The position numbers were made by a program, and so were the translations under genes. A stretch of 64,000 bases of DNA from Micromonospora rhizosphaerae (GTDB lineage Bacteria > Actinomycetota > Actinomycetes > Mycobacteriales > Micromonosporaceae): NCBI RefSeq assembly GCF_900091465.1, contig NZ_FMHV01000002.1, positions 2,728,001 through 2,792,000 of the forward strand. Direction: 5' to 3'. The number at the start of each line of letters is the position of its first letter. Positions within the stretch are counted from its first letter, which is position 1. Positions 1-8,738 of this stretch are shown here, piece after piece. Under the pieces are notes generated by a model that was given only the letters and a program-made list of their open reading frames with translations, was not told the DNA's origin and made no database searches.

Positions 1-1
1 C

Positions 2-781
2 CGCCAGCGAGAGCGGCTGTCCCTCTGGCTCCAGTACCTGGCCTTTGTCGCCATCATTGCCGTGGTGATCTTTGCCGCGGACTGGGGCAGGCTGAGGGAC
101 GCGTTCTTCCGCGTCGACATCATCGAGTCGATGTTCCCGACGATCATCACCGTCGCGCTGCGCAACACGATCCTTTACACGCTGGGTGCGTTCGCCTTCG
201 GCCTAGTGTTCGGCACCCTCCTCGCGCTGATGCGGCTGTCCCGGGTGGCTCCGTACCGCTGGGTGGCGACGGCGTACATCGAGCTGTTCCGGGGTCTGCC
301 CGCGCTGCTGGTGCTCTTCCTCGTCGGGTACGGCATTCCCATCGCCTTCCCGGAGCGGGAAATTCCGGGCGGCGTGTTCGGGTCGATCACGATCGGTCTC
401 GGGTTGACCGCCGCGGCGTACATGGCCGAGACCATCCGGGCCGGCATCCAGGCCGTGCCGAAGGGACAGATGGAGGCGGCGCGCACCCTCGGCATGTCGC
501 ACTTCACCGCGATGCGCACCATCGTCATCCCGCAGGCGTTCCGGATCGTGATCCCGCCGCTGACGAACGAACTCATCCTGCTCACCAAGGACTCGTCGCT
601 CGCCTACGTGCTCGGCGTGACGGCGCAGACCATCGAGGTCACCAAGTTCGGTCGGGACACGCTGAACGATCGGGTGAACGCCACCCCGCTGCTGGTGGCC
701 GGCTTCACCTACCTGGTCATCACCCTGCCCCTTTCTCAGGTGGTACGGCGCCTCGAACTCCGCTACGCCAAGGCTCGGTGA
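2..781 (+). CDS. Amino-acid ABC transporter permease (5' end outside window)
   Basis: Inner-membrane permease of a polar amino-acid ABC importer (HisM/GlnP family). The frame is already open at base 2, so the true start lies upstream; an internal GTG or ATG would cut into the first membrane segment. Visible are several hydrophobic segments and the EAA loop ([14 protein letters not shown] followed by IPQAFR), which docks to the ATPase, and a C-terminal part ending LELRYAKAR. The stop TGA overlaps the GTG of the ATPase gene, so the two are one operon and probably translationally coupled. The solute-binding protein and the rest of the operon would be expected upstream. The substrate is not evident. 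Confidence 0.93.
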   Translation, partial: RQRERLSLWLQYLAFVAIIAVVIFAADWGRLRDAFFRVDIIESMFPTIITVALRNTILYTLGAFAFGLVFGTLLALMRLSRVAPYRWVATAYIELFRGLPALLVLFLVGYGIPIAFPEREIPGGVFGSITIGLGLTAAAYMAETIRAGIQAVPKGQMEAARTLGMSHFTAMRTIVIPQAFRIVIPPLTNELILLTKDSSLAYVLGVTAQTIEVTKFGRDTLNDRVNATPLLVAGFTYLVITLPLSQVVRRLELRYAKAR

Positions 782-1626
782 CCCACATGACGACTACCCA
801 ACCCCGGCCCGCCGTTGAGATCCGCGACCTGCACAAATCCTTCGGGCCGCTCGAAGTGCTCAAGGGCATCGACTTCGAGGTCGGCCACGGCGAGGTGGTT
901 TGCGTCATCGGGCCGTCCGGGTCCGGCAAATCGACGCTGCTGCGGTGCGTCAACCTGCTGGAGGAGCCGACCGCCGGCAAGATCTGGGTGAACGGGATCG
1001 AGATGACCGACCCGGATGTCGAGATCGACTCGGTACGCCGCGGCATCGGTATGGTCTTCCAGTCGTTCAACCTCTTCCCGCATCTGACCGTGCTGGGCAA
1101 CCTCACCATCGCCCAGCGCCGAGTGCTCCGGCGCGGCCGCGCCGAGGCCGAGCGGATCGCGCGGGACAACCTCGAGCGGGTCGGACTGACCGACAAGGCC
1201 GGCGCGTTCCCGGCGCAGCTCTCCGGCGGTCAGCAGCAGCGGGCGGCGATCGCCCGATCGCTGTCGATGGACCCGAAGCTGATGCTCTTCGACGAGCCGA
1301 CCTCCGCGCTCGATCCGGAACTGGTCGGCGACGTCCTCACCGTAATGCGCAAACTGGCCGAGGACGGCATGACGATGATGGTGGTGACCCACGAGATGGC
1401 GTTCGCCCGGGACGTCGCCGACCGGGTCGTGTTCATGGACGGCGGCGTGGTGGTCGAGCAGGGGCCGCCGCAGGAGGTGCTCGGCGCGCCGCGGCACGAA
1501 CGGACCCGCTCGTTCCTCTCTCGGGTCCTCGACCCGACCCATGTCGCGCAGCTTGGTCAGCCCGACCAGTCCGCCGAGCCACCCGAGCCGCCTAGCCTGC
1601 CGGCCGACGACCGCCACAACCTGTGA
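778..1626 (+). CDS. Amino-acid ABC transporter ATP-binding protein
   Basis: Cytoplasmic ATPase that drives the permease encoded just upstream (GlnQ/HisP-type polar amino-acid uptake). The Walker [10 protein letters not shown] is at about residues 45-53, the Q-loop is in [12 protein letters not shown], the ABC signature LSGGQQQR begins near 148, Walker B LMLFDEP is at 168-174, and the switch histidine lies in VVTHEMAF. The GTG at 778 overlaps the permease stop (GTGA); an ATG at 787 would remove only three residues. At 282 residues it is longer than the usual 240-250, owing to a low-complexity C-terminal tail rich in Pro and Ser after the conserved domain. It is the last gene of the operon. Confidence 0.95.
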   Translation: MTHMTTTQPRPAVEIRDLHKSFGPLEVLKGIDFEVGHGEVVCVIGPSGSGKSTLLRCVNLLEEPTAGKIWVNGIEMTDPDVEIDSVRRGIGMVFQSFNLFPHLTVLGNLTIAQRRVLRRGRAEAERIARDNLERVGLTDKAGAFPAQLSGGQQQRAAIARSLSMDPKLMLFDEPTSALDPELVGDVLTVMRKLAEDGMTMMVVTHEMAFARDVADRVVFMDGGVVVEQGPPQEVLGAPRHERTRSFLSRVLDPTHVAQLGQPDQSAEPPEPPSLPADDRHNL

Positions 1627-1900
1627 CAGCCGCTCATCCTGACTCTGCGTGCGACAGGCACGCACATGCGGCCTGACCCACTCAACCCGCGAGTCAAATA
1701 ACCCTTGGCCGTTCGACGGGGGGCGTCCGCAACTGCCGAGATCAGTGCGCTTCGCTGCGGGCGAAGACCGGCACCATCCGCCCCCCGGCGTCGGGCATCC
1801 TCCGGGCCGGGCGTCGGGTGCTGACGAAGCTCTGTCGATGTCTGAAGTTGGCAAGGATGTCCGTAGTTCGCTGCACGAGGTCGGGCCGATGAGGTTTGGC
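1627..1900. other. Intergenic region without recognisable gene
   Basis: Between the ATPase stop and the hairpin at 1901. Open frames here are antisense extensions of neighbours with poor codon structure; no homology recognised. Confidence 0.5.
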
Positions 1901-1939
1901 GTTCCTGGCTGGGCACGACGGGCGCGTCCAGCCAGGAAC
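1901..1939. terminator. Hairpin between convergent operons
   Basis: A perfect 12-bp inverted repeat, GTTCCTGGCTGG at 1901-1912 and its complement at 1928-1939, separated by 15 bases. It lies 77 bases downstream of the minus-strand oxidoreductase stop and downstream of the ABC operon, so it could end transcription from both sides. There is no T-run, as is common in actinomycetes; the role is inferred. Confidence 0.45.
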
Positions 1940-2015
1940 TTGCCCGGCTACGGGAGCAGGCGGTTGATCAGCCCGAAGGCGTGGCTGGTCGGATGGTCGA
2001 GCTGGCTGTTGCTGA

Positions 2016-2933
2016 TCAGGGCTGGAGCACGTAGCGACCGCGCACCCCGCCCTTGGCCATGGCCCGGTGGGCGTCCGCTACCTGGTCCAGCGGCATGACC
2101 GTGTGCACTCGGGCTGGCAGTTCGCCGGACGCGGTGCGGGCGAGCAGGTCGCCCAATCGCGGGCCGTCTGGGTGCGTTACCACGACGGCTACGGTGATCC
2201 CGCGCTCCGTGGCCGGCACGGCGTTCGGCCGGACGCCGACGAACGCCCCGCCGTCGCGGACCAAGGCGAGACCCTGCTCCTGCAGTGCGGCACCATCGGC
2301 GACCGCGTCCCAGCCCGGCTCGGCGTGTGTGGTGAAGCCAGCGCCGAGGCTGTGGACGAACTCCTCGTCCTCGGCTCGGGCCAGGCCGGTCACCCACCAG
2401 CCGCGATCCTGCGCGAGCGAGGCGACGTACCCCCCGACTGCGCCGGCCGCCCCGGTCACCAGCAGTCGGTTTCCGCCGGTGGGCGCGTCGCCGAGCAGGT
2501 CGACGATCTGCGCCGCAGCCAGCCCGTTGAGCGGTACCGTCGACGCCGCGACCAGGTCCAGCCCGTCGGGCACGACGGCGAGGTCGGCGGCCGGCACGAC
2601 AAGCTGCTCGGCGTAGGTGCCGAAGTCGCGGTCGAACCCGACCACCAGACCGGCGACCGGGGTACCGACGGCCAGGTCCACGCCGGGGCCGGTGGCGACG
2701 ACGATGCCGGCGAAGTCCCAACCCAGGCCGGTATGCTCCGGCTGATTGATCAGTCCCATGGCGTGGAAGAAGCCACTCGCGACCCCGAGGTCGACGGGGT
2801 TGACCGGTGCAGCCGCGATCTCCACCCGGACCTCGCCGAGCCCGGGCTCGACGACGGGAACGTCGATGATCTCGATCGCGCCAGGTCCGCCCGAGGTGCG
2901 GACGACGGCGGTGCGGAAGGTGGGCATGCTCAA
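2016..2933 (-). CDS. Zinc-free MDR-family NAD(P)H oxidoreductase (quinone reductase-like)
   Basis: Cytoplasmic medium-chain dehydrogenase/reductase of the quinone oxidoreductase type, 305 residues. An N-terminal GroES-like domain (AAAPVNPVDLGVASG) is followed by a Rossmann domain with VTGAAGAVGGYV and a C-terminal end GGVRGRYVLQP typical of the family. The catalytic-zinc cysteine/histidine set is absent, as in zinc-independent members. Start: TTG at 2933 lies 7 bases from AAGGAG, whereas ATG at 2927 lies 13 bases away, so TTG is slightly favoured. The gene diverges from an HxlR regulator, a frequent pairing in which the regulator senses electrophiles or oxidants and controls the reductase. 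The physiological substrate cannot be read from the sequence. Confidence 0.88.
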   Translation of the reverse strand: MSMPTFRTAVVRTSGGPGAIEIIDVPVVEPGLGEVRVEIAAAPVNPVDLGVASGFFHAMGLINQPEHTGLGWDFAGIVVATGPGVDLAVGTPVAGLVVGFDRDFGTYAEQLVVPAADLAVVPDGLDLVAASTVPLNGLAAAQIVDLLGDAPTGGNRLLVTGAAGAVGGYVASLAQDRGWWVTGLARAEDEEFVHSLGAGFTTHAEPGWDAVADGAALQEQGLALVRDGGAFVGVRPNAVPATERGITVAVVVTHPDGPRLGDLLARTASGELPARVHTVMPLDQVADAHRAMAKGGVRGRYVLQP

Positions 2934-2991
2934 GGTTTCGCTCCTTGTGGCTTGTCTTCAACGGTTGTCCTGCACCTACCGTGGATGGGTA

Positions 2992-3022
2992 ACTCCCCAA
3001 CGGGAAGTAGGCACTTGGGAGT
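2992..3022. promoter_or_regulatory. Possible HxlR operator in divergent promoter
   Basis: ACTCCC at 2992-2997 and GGGAGT at 3017-3022 form a spaced inverted repeat midway between the divergent starts at 2933 and 3057. HxlR-type regulators usually bind such dyads in their own divergent promoters. Short arms; the function is inferred. Confidence 0.3.
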
Positions 3023-3056
3023 GCGTAGGTCACCACTCGGTAGGAAGGAGCGACCG

Positions 3057-3500
3057 ATGCCAACGCAGACGGCGGCCCAGAAGCGGGCACAGGCGCGGGC
3101 GGACTACGACGCGTTCCTGGCCGGCTGCCCCAGCCACCAGCTAGTCGACCGGATCTCCGATAAGTGGGTCGCGCTGATCCTGGCCGCGCTCGGCAGCGAC
3201 GGCCCGGACCGCCCCCGGGGCGACTGCGTCGGCGATCCGCGGGCGATGCGCTACTCCGAGTTATCCCGCCGGCTGGCCGGAGTCAGCCAGAAGATGCTCA
3301 CCCAAACCCTGCGCTCCCTTGAGCGCGACGGCCTGGTCACCCGCACCGTGACGCCGACCGTGCCGGTGACTGTCACATATGAGCTGACCGACCTCGGTCT
3401 CTCGCTCCATCACCTGATGCGCGGCATCAAGGAATGGGCCGAGGCGCACATGGACGAGGTGCACGCCAATCGCGAGCAGTATGACACCCGCGTCGCCTGA
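3057..3500 (+). CDS. HxlR-family winged-helix transcriptional regulator
   Basis: Small DNA-binding regulator of 147 residues. The HxlR core is recognisable: CPSHQLVDRISDKWVALIL at the N-terminus, then YSELSRRLAGVSQKMLTQTLRSLERDGLVTR (recognition helix and wing), then YELTDLGLSLHHLM. The cysteine near residue 22, which is the redox or aldehyde sensor in several family members, is present. ATG 3057 is preceded by AAGGAG at 6-7 bases spacing, which fixes the start; the longer open frame upstream is antisense to the oxidoreductase. It probably controls the divergent oxidoreductase and itself. An acidic insert (about residues 48-60) between the two helical parts is a little longer than usual. Confidence 0.93.
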   Translation: MPTQTAAQKRAQARADYDAFLAGCPSHQLVDRISDKWVALILAALGSDGPDRPRGDCVGDPRAMRYSELSRRLAGVSQKMLTQTLRSLERDGLVTRTVTPTVPVTVTYELTDLGLSLHHLMRGIKEWAEAHMDEVHANREQYDTRVA

Positions 3501-3749
3501 ACGCTGACCATCAGCGCACCGGAGGCCGTCACATCAACCCCGCCTGGATCCCCACCGTCAATCTGCACCTGACGGCTGCGGCCATTGGACTTTGATCGTG
3601 CGCCAGCCGACGCCGCGTTCGATGAGGACGCGGCGGCCGAACGCCGTGTAGCTGCGGTCCCCGTCGGGCGGCCTTGGCGGTGATATGTAGACGTCCGCTG
3701 TGGCGGCCGTCGTGGCGGCGGTGCAGTTAGCGATGGGCAAGCGTGCCGG
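3501..3749. other. Intergenic region, possible gene debris
   Basis: No convincing gene. A 60-codon minus-strand frame (3558-3740) has a plausible-looking C-terminal half but no recognised family. Confidence 0.4.
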
Positions 3750-4784
3750 TCAGCCTGCGAGCCTGTCTAGCGCGGCGACGATGGCGTCGTCGGCCGCGTC
3801 CGTTCGGACATGGCGGATGACGGCGCCGTCGGCGTTGACGAACGCGATCACGCCTGACTGCGCCGCGTCGATCTCTGCCATGTCGAAGAACCAGACTGCC
3901 GGCCGGGGGATCGCGGCATAACCGACTGGAACGGTAACCTGGCCGGCCTCCTGTTCGATCTCCGCGATTGGTGCCGGGGCGTCTTTGGAACCGAACGGCT
4001 TCCATACCAGGCCAATGACGGCCGGCCGGGGACTGGTGATCAGCGCGAGGACGTGCTGAATCCCGGTGAGCACGTATGGCACGTCACCGACCACGACCAC
4101 CACGGGCTTGCCGAGGTATGCCGCCCAACGGAGGTCACCACCGCCGAGCCGGCCCACGGTGAAGTCAGGCACCTGCATTTCCCCGACCGGTTCCGGTGCC
4201 TCGTCGGGTTCCCTGCGCCCGGTGTCGCCCGGTTTCCTTCCGCAGGCAGCTTCGATGACCTGCAGGGCCCCGGTGTCCGGCGGCGGAAGGGCCGCACGGG
4301 AAAGCTCCGCACCTACCTCGCGCAGCTGCTCCGCCGCGGCGACGGCGGTCGCCGTGTCATCACCGGTGACGGCGATGGTGACCAGCGAGTCACCGGTGAG
4401 CAGGACGAGCGCACCGCCGAAATGCACGGCGGGGACGCCACGGACCGGCGGCAGGCGGCTGCAACCCACGGCCATACTCCACGCTGAGAAGTCGAGCGGC
4501 TGATTGATGACATCGAGCGGGGGCGAACACCCGTCGACGACCGCGAGACATGTCCCGTAGATCGCGTCGACCCGGCCGGTGTCGTCCGCGCCCACGTCGG
4601 TCAGCGGCCAATCACGGAACCGTGGGCCGAGGTAGTAGACCGGCCGTTCGGCCTGGGCGGCGATCTCGTTGAGGCGCTCCTCAACCTGCTCGTGTTTCGG
4701 TGACGTGCCGGTCCCGCAACCGGCAACAGTAAACATCATTAGGGCGGTCAGCCACATCGGCAGCGCCCGTCGACGCACCGTCAC
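3750..4784 (-). CDS. Lipoprotein with C-terminal cysteine-free thioredoxin-like domain
   Basis: Predicted exported lipoprotein of 344 residues. GTG at 4784 gives a basic N-region (TVRRR), a hydrophobic stretch and the lipobox TVAGC with Cys23. Residues about 24-165 form an unassigned domain with paired cysteines (YGTC, DGC, VGC). A Pro/Glu linker (about 185-202) leads to about 203-344, which has the layout of a TlpA/redoxin fold: VPDFTVGRL, LGKPVVVVVGDVPY, then GVIAFVNADGAVIRH. The position where TlpA-like proteins carry WCxxC reads VVVGDVPYV, so there is no redox pair. It may be a structural or binding module rather than a reductase. The open frame continues upstream of 4784 but reads like non-coding sequence there. 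No operon partner. Confidence 0.72.
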   Translation of the reverse strand: MTVRRRALPMWLTALMMFTVAGCGTGTSPKHEQVEERLNEIAAQAERPVYYLGPRFRDWPLTDVGADDTGRVDAIYGTCLAVVDGCSPPLDVINQPLDFSAWSMAVGCSRLPPVRGVPAVHFGGALVLLTGDSLVTIAVTGDDTATAVAAAEQLREVGAELSRAALPPPDTGALQVIEAACGRKPGDTGRREPDEAPEPVGEMQVPDFTVGRLGGGDLRWAAYLGKPVVVVVGDVPYVLTGIQHVLALITSPRPAVIGLVWKPFGSKDAPAPIAEIEQEAGQVTVPVGYAAIPRPAVWFFDMAEIDAAQSGVIAFVNADGAVIRHVRTDAADDAIVAALDRLAG

Positions 4785-5019
4785 ATACCCAAAGTAAGAC
4801 CAGCGCCCGATGCGGAACACCGACCGGAGGGCTAGCCCACCCCACGCCCGTGGGCGTGGCCCGCTGCTGCCCAAGGTCACCATCGGAAATCGGTCAGCGG
4901 TAGAGGTCAAACCCAGAGGCATCCGAATGTGAGCCGCCGGTGACGAACAAGGTCGCGTTAAGCCGGGGGAGGCCAGGAAGCGCGTCGCTCGTGTCGTGAA
5001 CACGAGTTGGACCGTCGAG
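4785..5019. other. Intergenic region with small palindromes
   Basis: Contains GGGCTAGCCC (4835-4844 region) and an 8-bp stem hairpin CCACGCCC/GGGCGTGG at 4842-4859. It is the upstream region of the lipoprotein gene; no gene seen. Confidence 0.35.
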
Positions 5020-5588
5020 GGCACTGTTGCATTGAGGGTTGGCATGATCAAGGCAGACTTGGGCGATGAAGTCACCGACGCGTCCTCGCTCGTGGCTGCC
5101 TCCGAGGTCGGCGTTCGCTGGGTTCCGGTTCCCGGCCGAGGTAATCGTCGTCGCGGTTCGCTGGTACCTGCGCTTTAACCTGTCCGACCGATGTTGAGGA
5201 GCTACTGGTCGAGCGCGGCGTCGAGGTCGACCACGTCACCGTCTACCGGTGCGTACAGCGGCTCACGCCGCTGCTGGGCGATGCCGCCCGGTTTTGCCGC
5301 CACTCGCCGGGCGACCGGTGGTTCGTCGACGCGACCTACGTCGCTGACCTCAGTCAGCTGAAGCATCGACTGGGATCGGTGCGCGGGTTACGGACCGACA
5401 AGACAGCAAATGTGATCATCGCCGGACATGCCTTCGTACGAACCTCCGACGCGGACACTACGAACCCGCGGTCGGCGCCCCGCCCGCTCTGCGGGTCGCC
5501 GCTGCGTTCACCGAACTCGCTCGAGCGATCTGACCGTGACCCCGGCACGGGTTCAACACGTCCGCCGATCCGATAACGCAACGGCGCC
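5020..5588 (+). mobile_element. Degenerate IS6-family element, left copy
   Basis: The left end GGCACTGTTGCA at 5020-5031 matches the IS6/IS26-type terminal repeat. The right end at 5577-5588 (CGCAACGGCGCC) matches its complement at 9 of 12 bases. Between them is a transposase read in pieces: AFAGFRFPAEVIVVAVRWYLRF-like (with frameshift near 5185), then VDHVTVYRCVQRLTPLLGD and GDRWFVDATYV. There is then a deletion of the catalytic middle, and finally LSQLKHRLGSVRGLRTDK with a further shift into LRRGHYEPAVG. The intact IS6 transposase is about 230-260 residues; this copy cannot be active. No target duplication is evident. Confidence 0.8.
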
Positions 5589-5667
5589 CAGCAGGTAGAG
5601 CTATCGCTCCCAGTTAAGTTCGCTTACAGTGAGGTCGGTCACTGGTCTTCCCCTCCGGAGGGTTGGC

Positions 5668-7545
5668 ATGCGCGATCGGTTCGGTCTTCGAGTCTGCGTC
5701 GCCGTTGTCTCGGTTGGCGCGCTTCTGTCGTCCACGGCGGTGCCGTCGGTCGCTGCGGGGGAGGTCCCGATCGGCGCGGCGGACCGTGATTGGCCCGGGC
5801 ATTCGGACGACGCGACGCTCCGCGGCAAGATCATCAAGATGCTTCGGCACATGACATTGCAGGAGAAGGTTGGGCAGCTGTTCGTCGTCGAGGTGTACGG
5901 CCAGGACGCCAACTCGGTGTCCCCGGCCATGGCGGCCCGAAACCGGGCGCTCTACGGTGTGGACACCCCGGCCCAGGTCATTGACAAGTACAAGCCGGGC
6001 GGGGTCATTTACTTCGACTCCAGGCGCGGGCCCGACAACGTGCGGAACCCGCGGCAGATCGGCACGCTGTCCAACGGGCTACAGGCGGCCGCCGTCAGCC
6101 AGCGGCAACCGATTCCGCTGCTCATCTCCACCGACCAGGAAGGCGGCGCGGTCGTCTTCCGGCTCGTCGCACCGGCCACCGCGATGCCCGGCAACATGGC
6201 CCTCGGCGCGGCACGATCGACGGCGGACGCACACCGCTCGGCCGAGGTGATCGGCACCGAACTGGCGGCCGTTGGGATCAACCAGAACTACGCACCCGTC
6301 GCCGACGTCAACGTCAACCCCGCCAACCCCGTCATTGGCGTGCGGTCGGTCGGTGAGGACCCCGCCCTGGTGTCCGGCATTGTGGCAGCCCAAGTAGACG
6401 GGTACCACGACGGCGGTGTGGCCACGGTTGCCAAGCACTTCCCGGGGCACGGGGACACCGCAGTGGACAGCCACTTCGGCCTGCCAGAGGTCACCCACAC
6501 CCGCGAGCAGATCGAGGCGATTGACCTGCCGCCGTTCCGGGCGGCCATCGACGAAGGCGTCGACACGATCATGACCGCGCACGTCGTGCTCCGGTCGGTT
6601 GATCCCAGCGGCGCACCGGCGACGATGTCCGAGCCCATCCTCACCGGGCTGCTGCGCGAGGAGCTCGACTACGACGGGCTCATCGTCACCGACGCCCTCG
6701 ACATGGGCGGGGCGACGAGCACGTACCCGCCGAACGTCGCGCCGGTCGAGGCGTTCAAGGCCGGAGCCGACCAGCTCGTGCTGGCGCCGCAGATGGATGT
6801 CGCCTACAACGCGGTGCTCGACGCGATCCGCAGCGGCGAGATCTCCATGCGGCGCCTCGACGAGTCGGTCTACCGGATCCTGCGCCTGAAGATGAAGAGG
6901 GGTCTGTTCGACGATCCGTTCGTCGACGTCGACCTGGCGGAGAAGGTCGTTGGCGCGCCGGACCACCTCGCCGACGCGCAGGTCATCACGGATCACACCA
7001 CGACGCTCGTGAAAAACGACGCCGGCGTGCTGCCGTTAAGTGATGACCCGCGGAACGTTCTGGTGACCGGCTGGGGCGTGACCACGACGAGTACGCTCGG
7101 CAACGCGATTGGCCAACGCGGACAGACCGTCACGGTCAGGGAGACGGGCACGACGCCCAGCCAGGCCACGATCAACCAGGTGGTCGCCGAAGCCGCAAAC
7201 AGCGACCTCGTGGTGGTGTCCACGATGAACGCGGCCAGCGTCAGCGTCACCACCGGGCTGCCCACCGCGTCGGCCGCCGCTCAGCAGGCCCTGGTCAAGG
7301 CGCTGCTCGCGACGGGCAAGCCGGTCGTCGTTTCGGGGATGCGCAACCCCTACGACATCTCGTACCTCACCGAGGCGCCGACCTACCTTGCCACGTACGG
7401 CTACACGGCCGCCCAGTTGGAGTCGCTGACCCGCGTGCTGTTCGGGGAGGTCAACCCCGTCGGCAAGCTGCCCGTCACGATCCCGCGCGCGGACGGGTCG
7501 GGTGCCCTCTACCCCTTCGGGCACGGACTCAGCTACCACGGCTGA
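5668..7545 (+). CDS. Secreted glycoside hydrolase family 3 beta-N-acetylglucosaminidase-like enzyme
   Basis: Exported glycosidase of 625 residues. ATG 5668 follows CGGAGG at 7-8 bases and opens a Sec signal peptide (MRDRFGLRV..., cleavage near AVPSVAA). The GH3 barrel shows KPGGVIYFD, LLISTDQEGG and KHFPGHGDT from residue 256 followed by DSHFGLPEV. This His-containing loop is typical of NagZ-type hexosaminidases, which use a His-Asp pair as acid/base. The nucleophile is in TDALDMGGA (about D342). A C-terminal alpha/beta GH3_C domain follows (LPLSDDPRNVLVTGWG ... NPVGKLPVTIP), so it is larger than single-domain NagZ. The likely role is hydrolysis of GlcNAc-containing glycans outside the cell. 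It stands alone between two broken IS6 copies. Confidence 0.9.
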   Translation: MRDRFGLRVCVAVVSVGALLSSTAVPSVAAGEVPIGAADRDWPGHSDDATLRGKIIKMLRHMTLQEKVGQLFVVEVYGQDANSVSPAMAARNRALYGVDTPAQVIDKYKPGGVIYFDSRRGPDNVRNPRQIGTLSNGLQAAAVSQRQPIPLLISTDQEGGAVVFRLVAPATAMPGNMALGAARSTADAHRSAEVIGTELAAVGINQNYAPVADVNVNPANPVIGVRSVGEDPALVSGIVAAQVDGYHDGGVATVAKHFPGHGDTAVDSHFGLPEVTHTREQIEAIDLPPFRAAIDEGVDTIMTAHVVLRSVDPSGAPATMSEPILTGLLREELDYDGLIVTDALDMGGATSTYPPNVAPVEAFKAGADQLVLAPQMDVAYNAVLDAIRSGEISMRRLDESVYRILRLKMKRGLFDDPFVDVDLAEKVVGAPDHLADAQVITDHTTTLVKNDAGVLPLSDDPRNVLVTGWGVTTTSTLGNAIGQRGQTVTVRETGTTPSQATINQVVAEAANSDLVVVSTMNAASVSVTTGLPTASAAAQQALVKALLATGKPVVVSGMRNPYDISYLTEAPTYLATYGYTAAQLESLTRVLFGEVNPVGKLPVTIPRADGSGALYPFGHGLSYHG

Positions 7546-7596
7546 CCGGCGGAGGCAGGCGGTGGCACCCGGCGAGCGAGCTCCTTAACCCTGTAG

Positions 7597-8200
7597 GTGC
7601 CGAAAATGCCGTCCGGGCGAGCCCCTTGGTCGCCACCAGAGTCGGCGTTCACCGGGTTCCGCTTCCCCTCCGAGGTGATCGTCGTCGCGGTCCGGTGGTA
7701 CCTGCGGTACTGCCTCTCGTATCGAGACGTGGCGGAGCTGCTCATCGAACGCGGTGTTGACGTCGACCACGTCACCGTGTTCCGGTGGGTGCAGCGGTTC
7801 ACGCCGCTGCTGGTCGACGTGGCCCGGTTCGCCCGCCACTCGCCCGGTGACCGGTGGTTCGTCGACGAAACCTACGTCAAGGTCAACGGCGTGTGGCGGT
7901 ACGTCTACCGCGCGATCGACCAGCACGGGCAGGTCAGCGACGTGCTCGTCTCGGCCCCCGCGATGCTGGCGCGGCCCGGCGGTTCTTCCAGCGGGCGCTG
8001 CGGATGCTGAAGGTGATGCCCAGCGAGGTCGTCACCGACGCCGCCCCGGTCCACCCCGCCGTGCTCGACGACCTGATCCCCTCGGCCTGGCACCACGTCG
8101 AGCGGCACGCGAACAGTCCGATCGAGGCCGATCACAGCCAGCTCGAACGCCGGCTACGACCCATGCGCGGACTCCGGACCGACGAGACCGCACATGAGCA
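7597..8200 (+). pseudogene. IS6-family transposase remnant, right copy
   Basis: Same family and orientation as the copy at 5020. The frame starting near 7597 reads GFRFPSEVIVVAVRWYLRY, YRDVAELLIERGVDVDH, WVQRFTPLLVDVARF, GDRWFVDETYVKVNG and YRAIDQHGQVSDV. A frameshift near 7955-7975 moves to RRFFQRALRMLKVMPSEVVTDAAP, then HHVERHANSPIEADHSQLERRLRPMRGLRTDETAH, where homology stops at about 8200. Two of the three DDE acids (GDRWFVDET, VTDAA) and the region of the third (IEADH) are still present, but the gene is split and lacks its C-terminal 30-40 residues. No clear IS6 terminal repeat was found on either side. Confidence 0.85.
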
Positions 8201-8626
8201 GGCGGGGGTGGCCCTCCAGCGGCGTTGCCGGGCGTCGACGTTGGCCGGCGTAAGCGGCGCACAGGTTGAGGATCTGGTCGGTGCGGCGGGGCAGCCGGGC
8301 CACGATCTGGTCGACCCGGGCGGGGGTAGCGTGGGGCCGCTCGCTTGGGTGCCGGCCGATTTGAGCTAGGGCGACCATCAAGCTCGGCGGTCGTCCGTTT
8401 GGCGAGTTTCGCCCAGCGCTCGCCTCGCGCGACGACGTCCGGGAGAACGGCGGCGCGCTCGACGACGTTCGGCCCTTGCCGACGAAGAGAAGAAACTTCT
8501 CGTGCCGCGGCCGCACCCGTAGGCCGATGGGACATCCTCCTGGGCCAACGACGTGTACCGCCGTACGCGGCGCGCCGCCGCTTCACCAGAAGGGTGTCAG
8601 TCCGCAGCGGACGACCCAAAAGGCAA
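8201..8626. other. Unassigned region between IS remnant and rph locus
   Basis: A minus-strand frame (8154-8516) contains a plausible fragment around 8215-8400 (MVALAQIGRHPSER, ARLPRRTDQILNLCAAYAG) that I cannot assign. It may be the end of a gene truncated when the IS6 copy arrived. No other coding signal. Confidence 0.35.
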
Positions 8627-8656
8627 GGCAAGGAGATCTCACTCCTTGCCACTTTT
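8627..8656 (+). terminator. Intrinsic-type terminator upstream of rph
   Basis: GGCAAGGAG at 8627-8635 pairs with CTCCTTGCC at 8642-8650 (9 bp, 6-base loop) and is followed by ACTTTTAA. This is one of the few hairpins here with a T-run. It ends 18 bases before the RAE and would shield the rph promoter from read-through. Confidence 0.6.
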
Positions 8657-8673
8657 AACGTATAGCGGACTGG

Positions 8674-8692
8674 GGGACTTGCCGCAAGACCC
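8674..8692. promoter_or_regulatory. Rifampin-associated element (RAE)
   Basis: The 19-bp sequence GGGACTTGCCGCAAGACCC is an interrupted palindrome (CTTGC-C-GCAAG core). It matches the RAE known to lie upstream of rifamycin-inactivation genes in actinomycetes and to be needed for their induction by rifampin. It lies 46 bases before the ATG at 8739. TTGCCG (8679-8684) inside the element and CAGAAT (8704-8709), 19 bases apart, could be the -35 and -10, which would place the RAE over the promoter; that part is inference. Confidence 0.85.
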
Positions 8693-8738
8693 GGGTCGCG
8701 CTGCAGAATCGTCGGCCGGACCAAGAACGGACGAAGAC

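Noticed and set aside
2067..3056. Extension of the HxlR frame upstream of 3057
   Set aside because: Antisense to the oxidoreductase; AAGGAG before ATG 3057 gives the real start.
4829..4859. Palindromes GGGCTAGCCC and CCACGCCC/GGGCGTGG as terminators
   Set aside because: They lie upstream of the minus-strand lipoprotein gene and after no gene; more likely a chance GC dyad or operator than a terminator.
5012..5596. Target duplication around the left IS6 copy
   Set aside because: The 8-base flanks (CCGTCGAG and CAGCAGGT) differ, so no duplication can be claimed.
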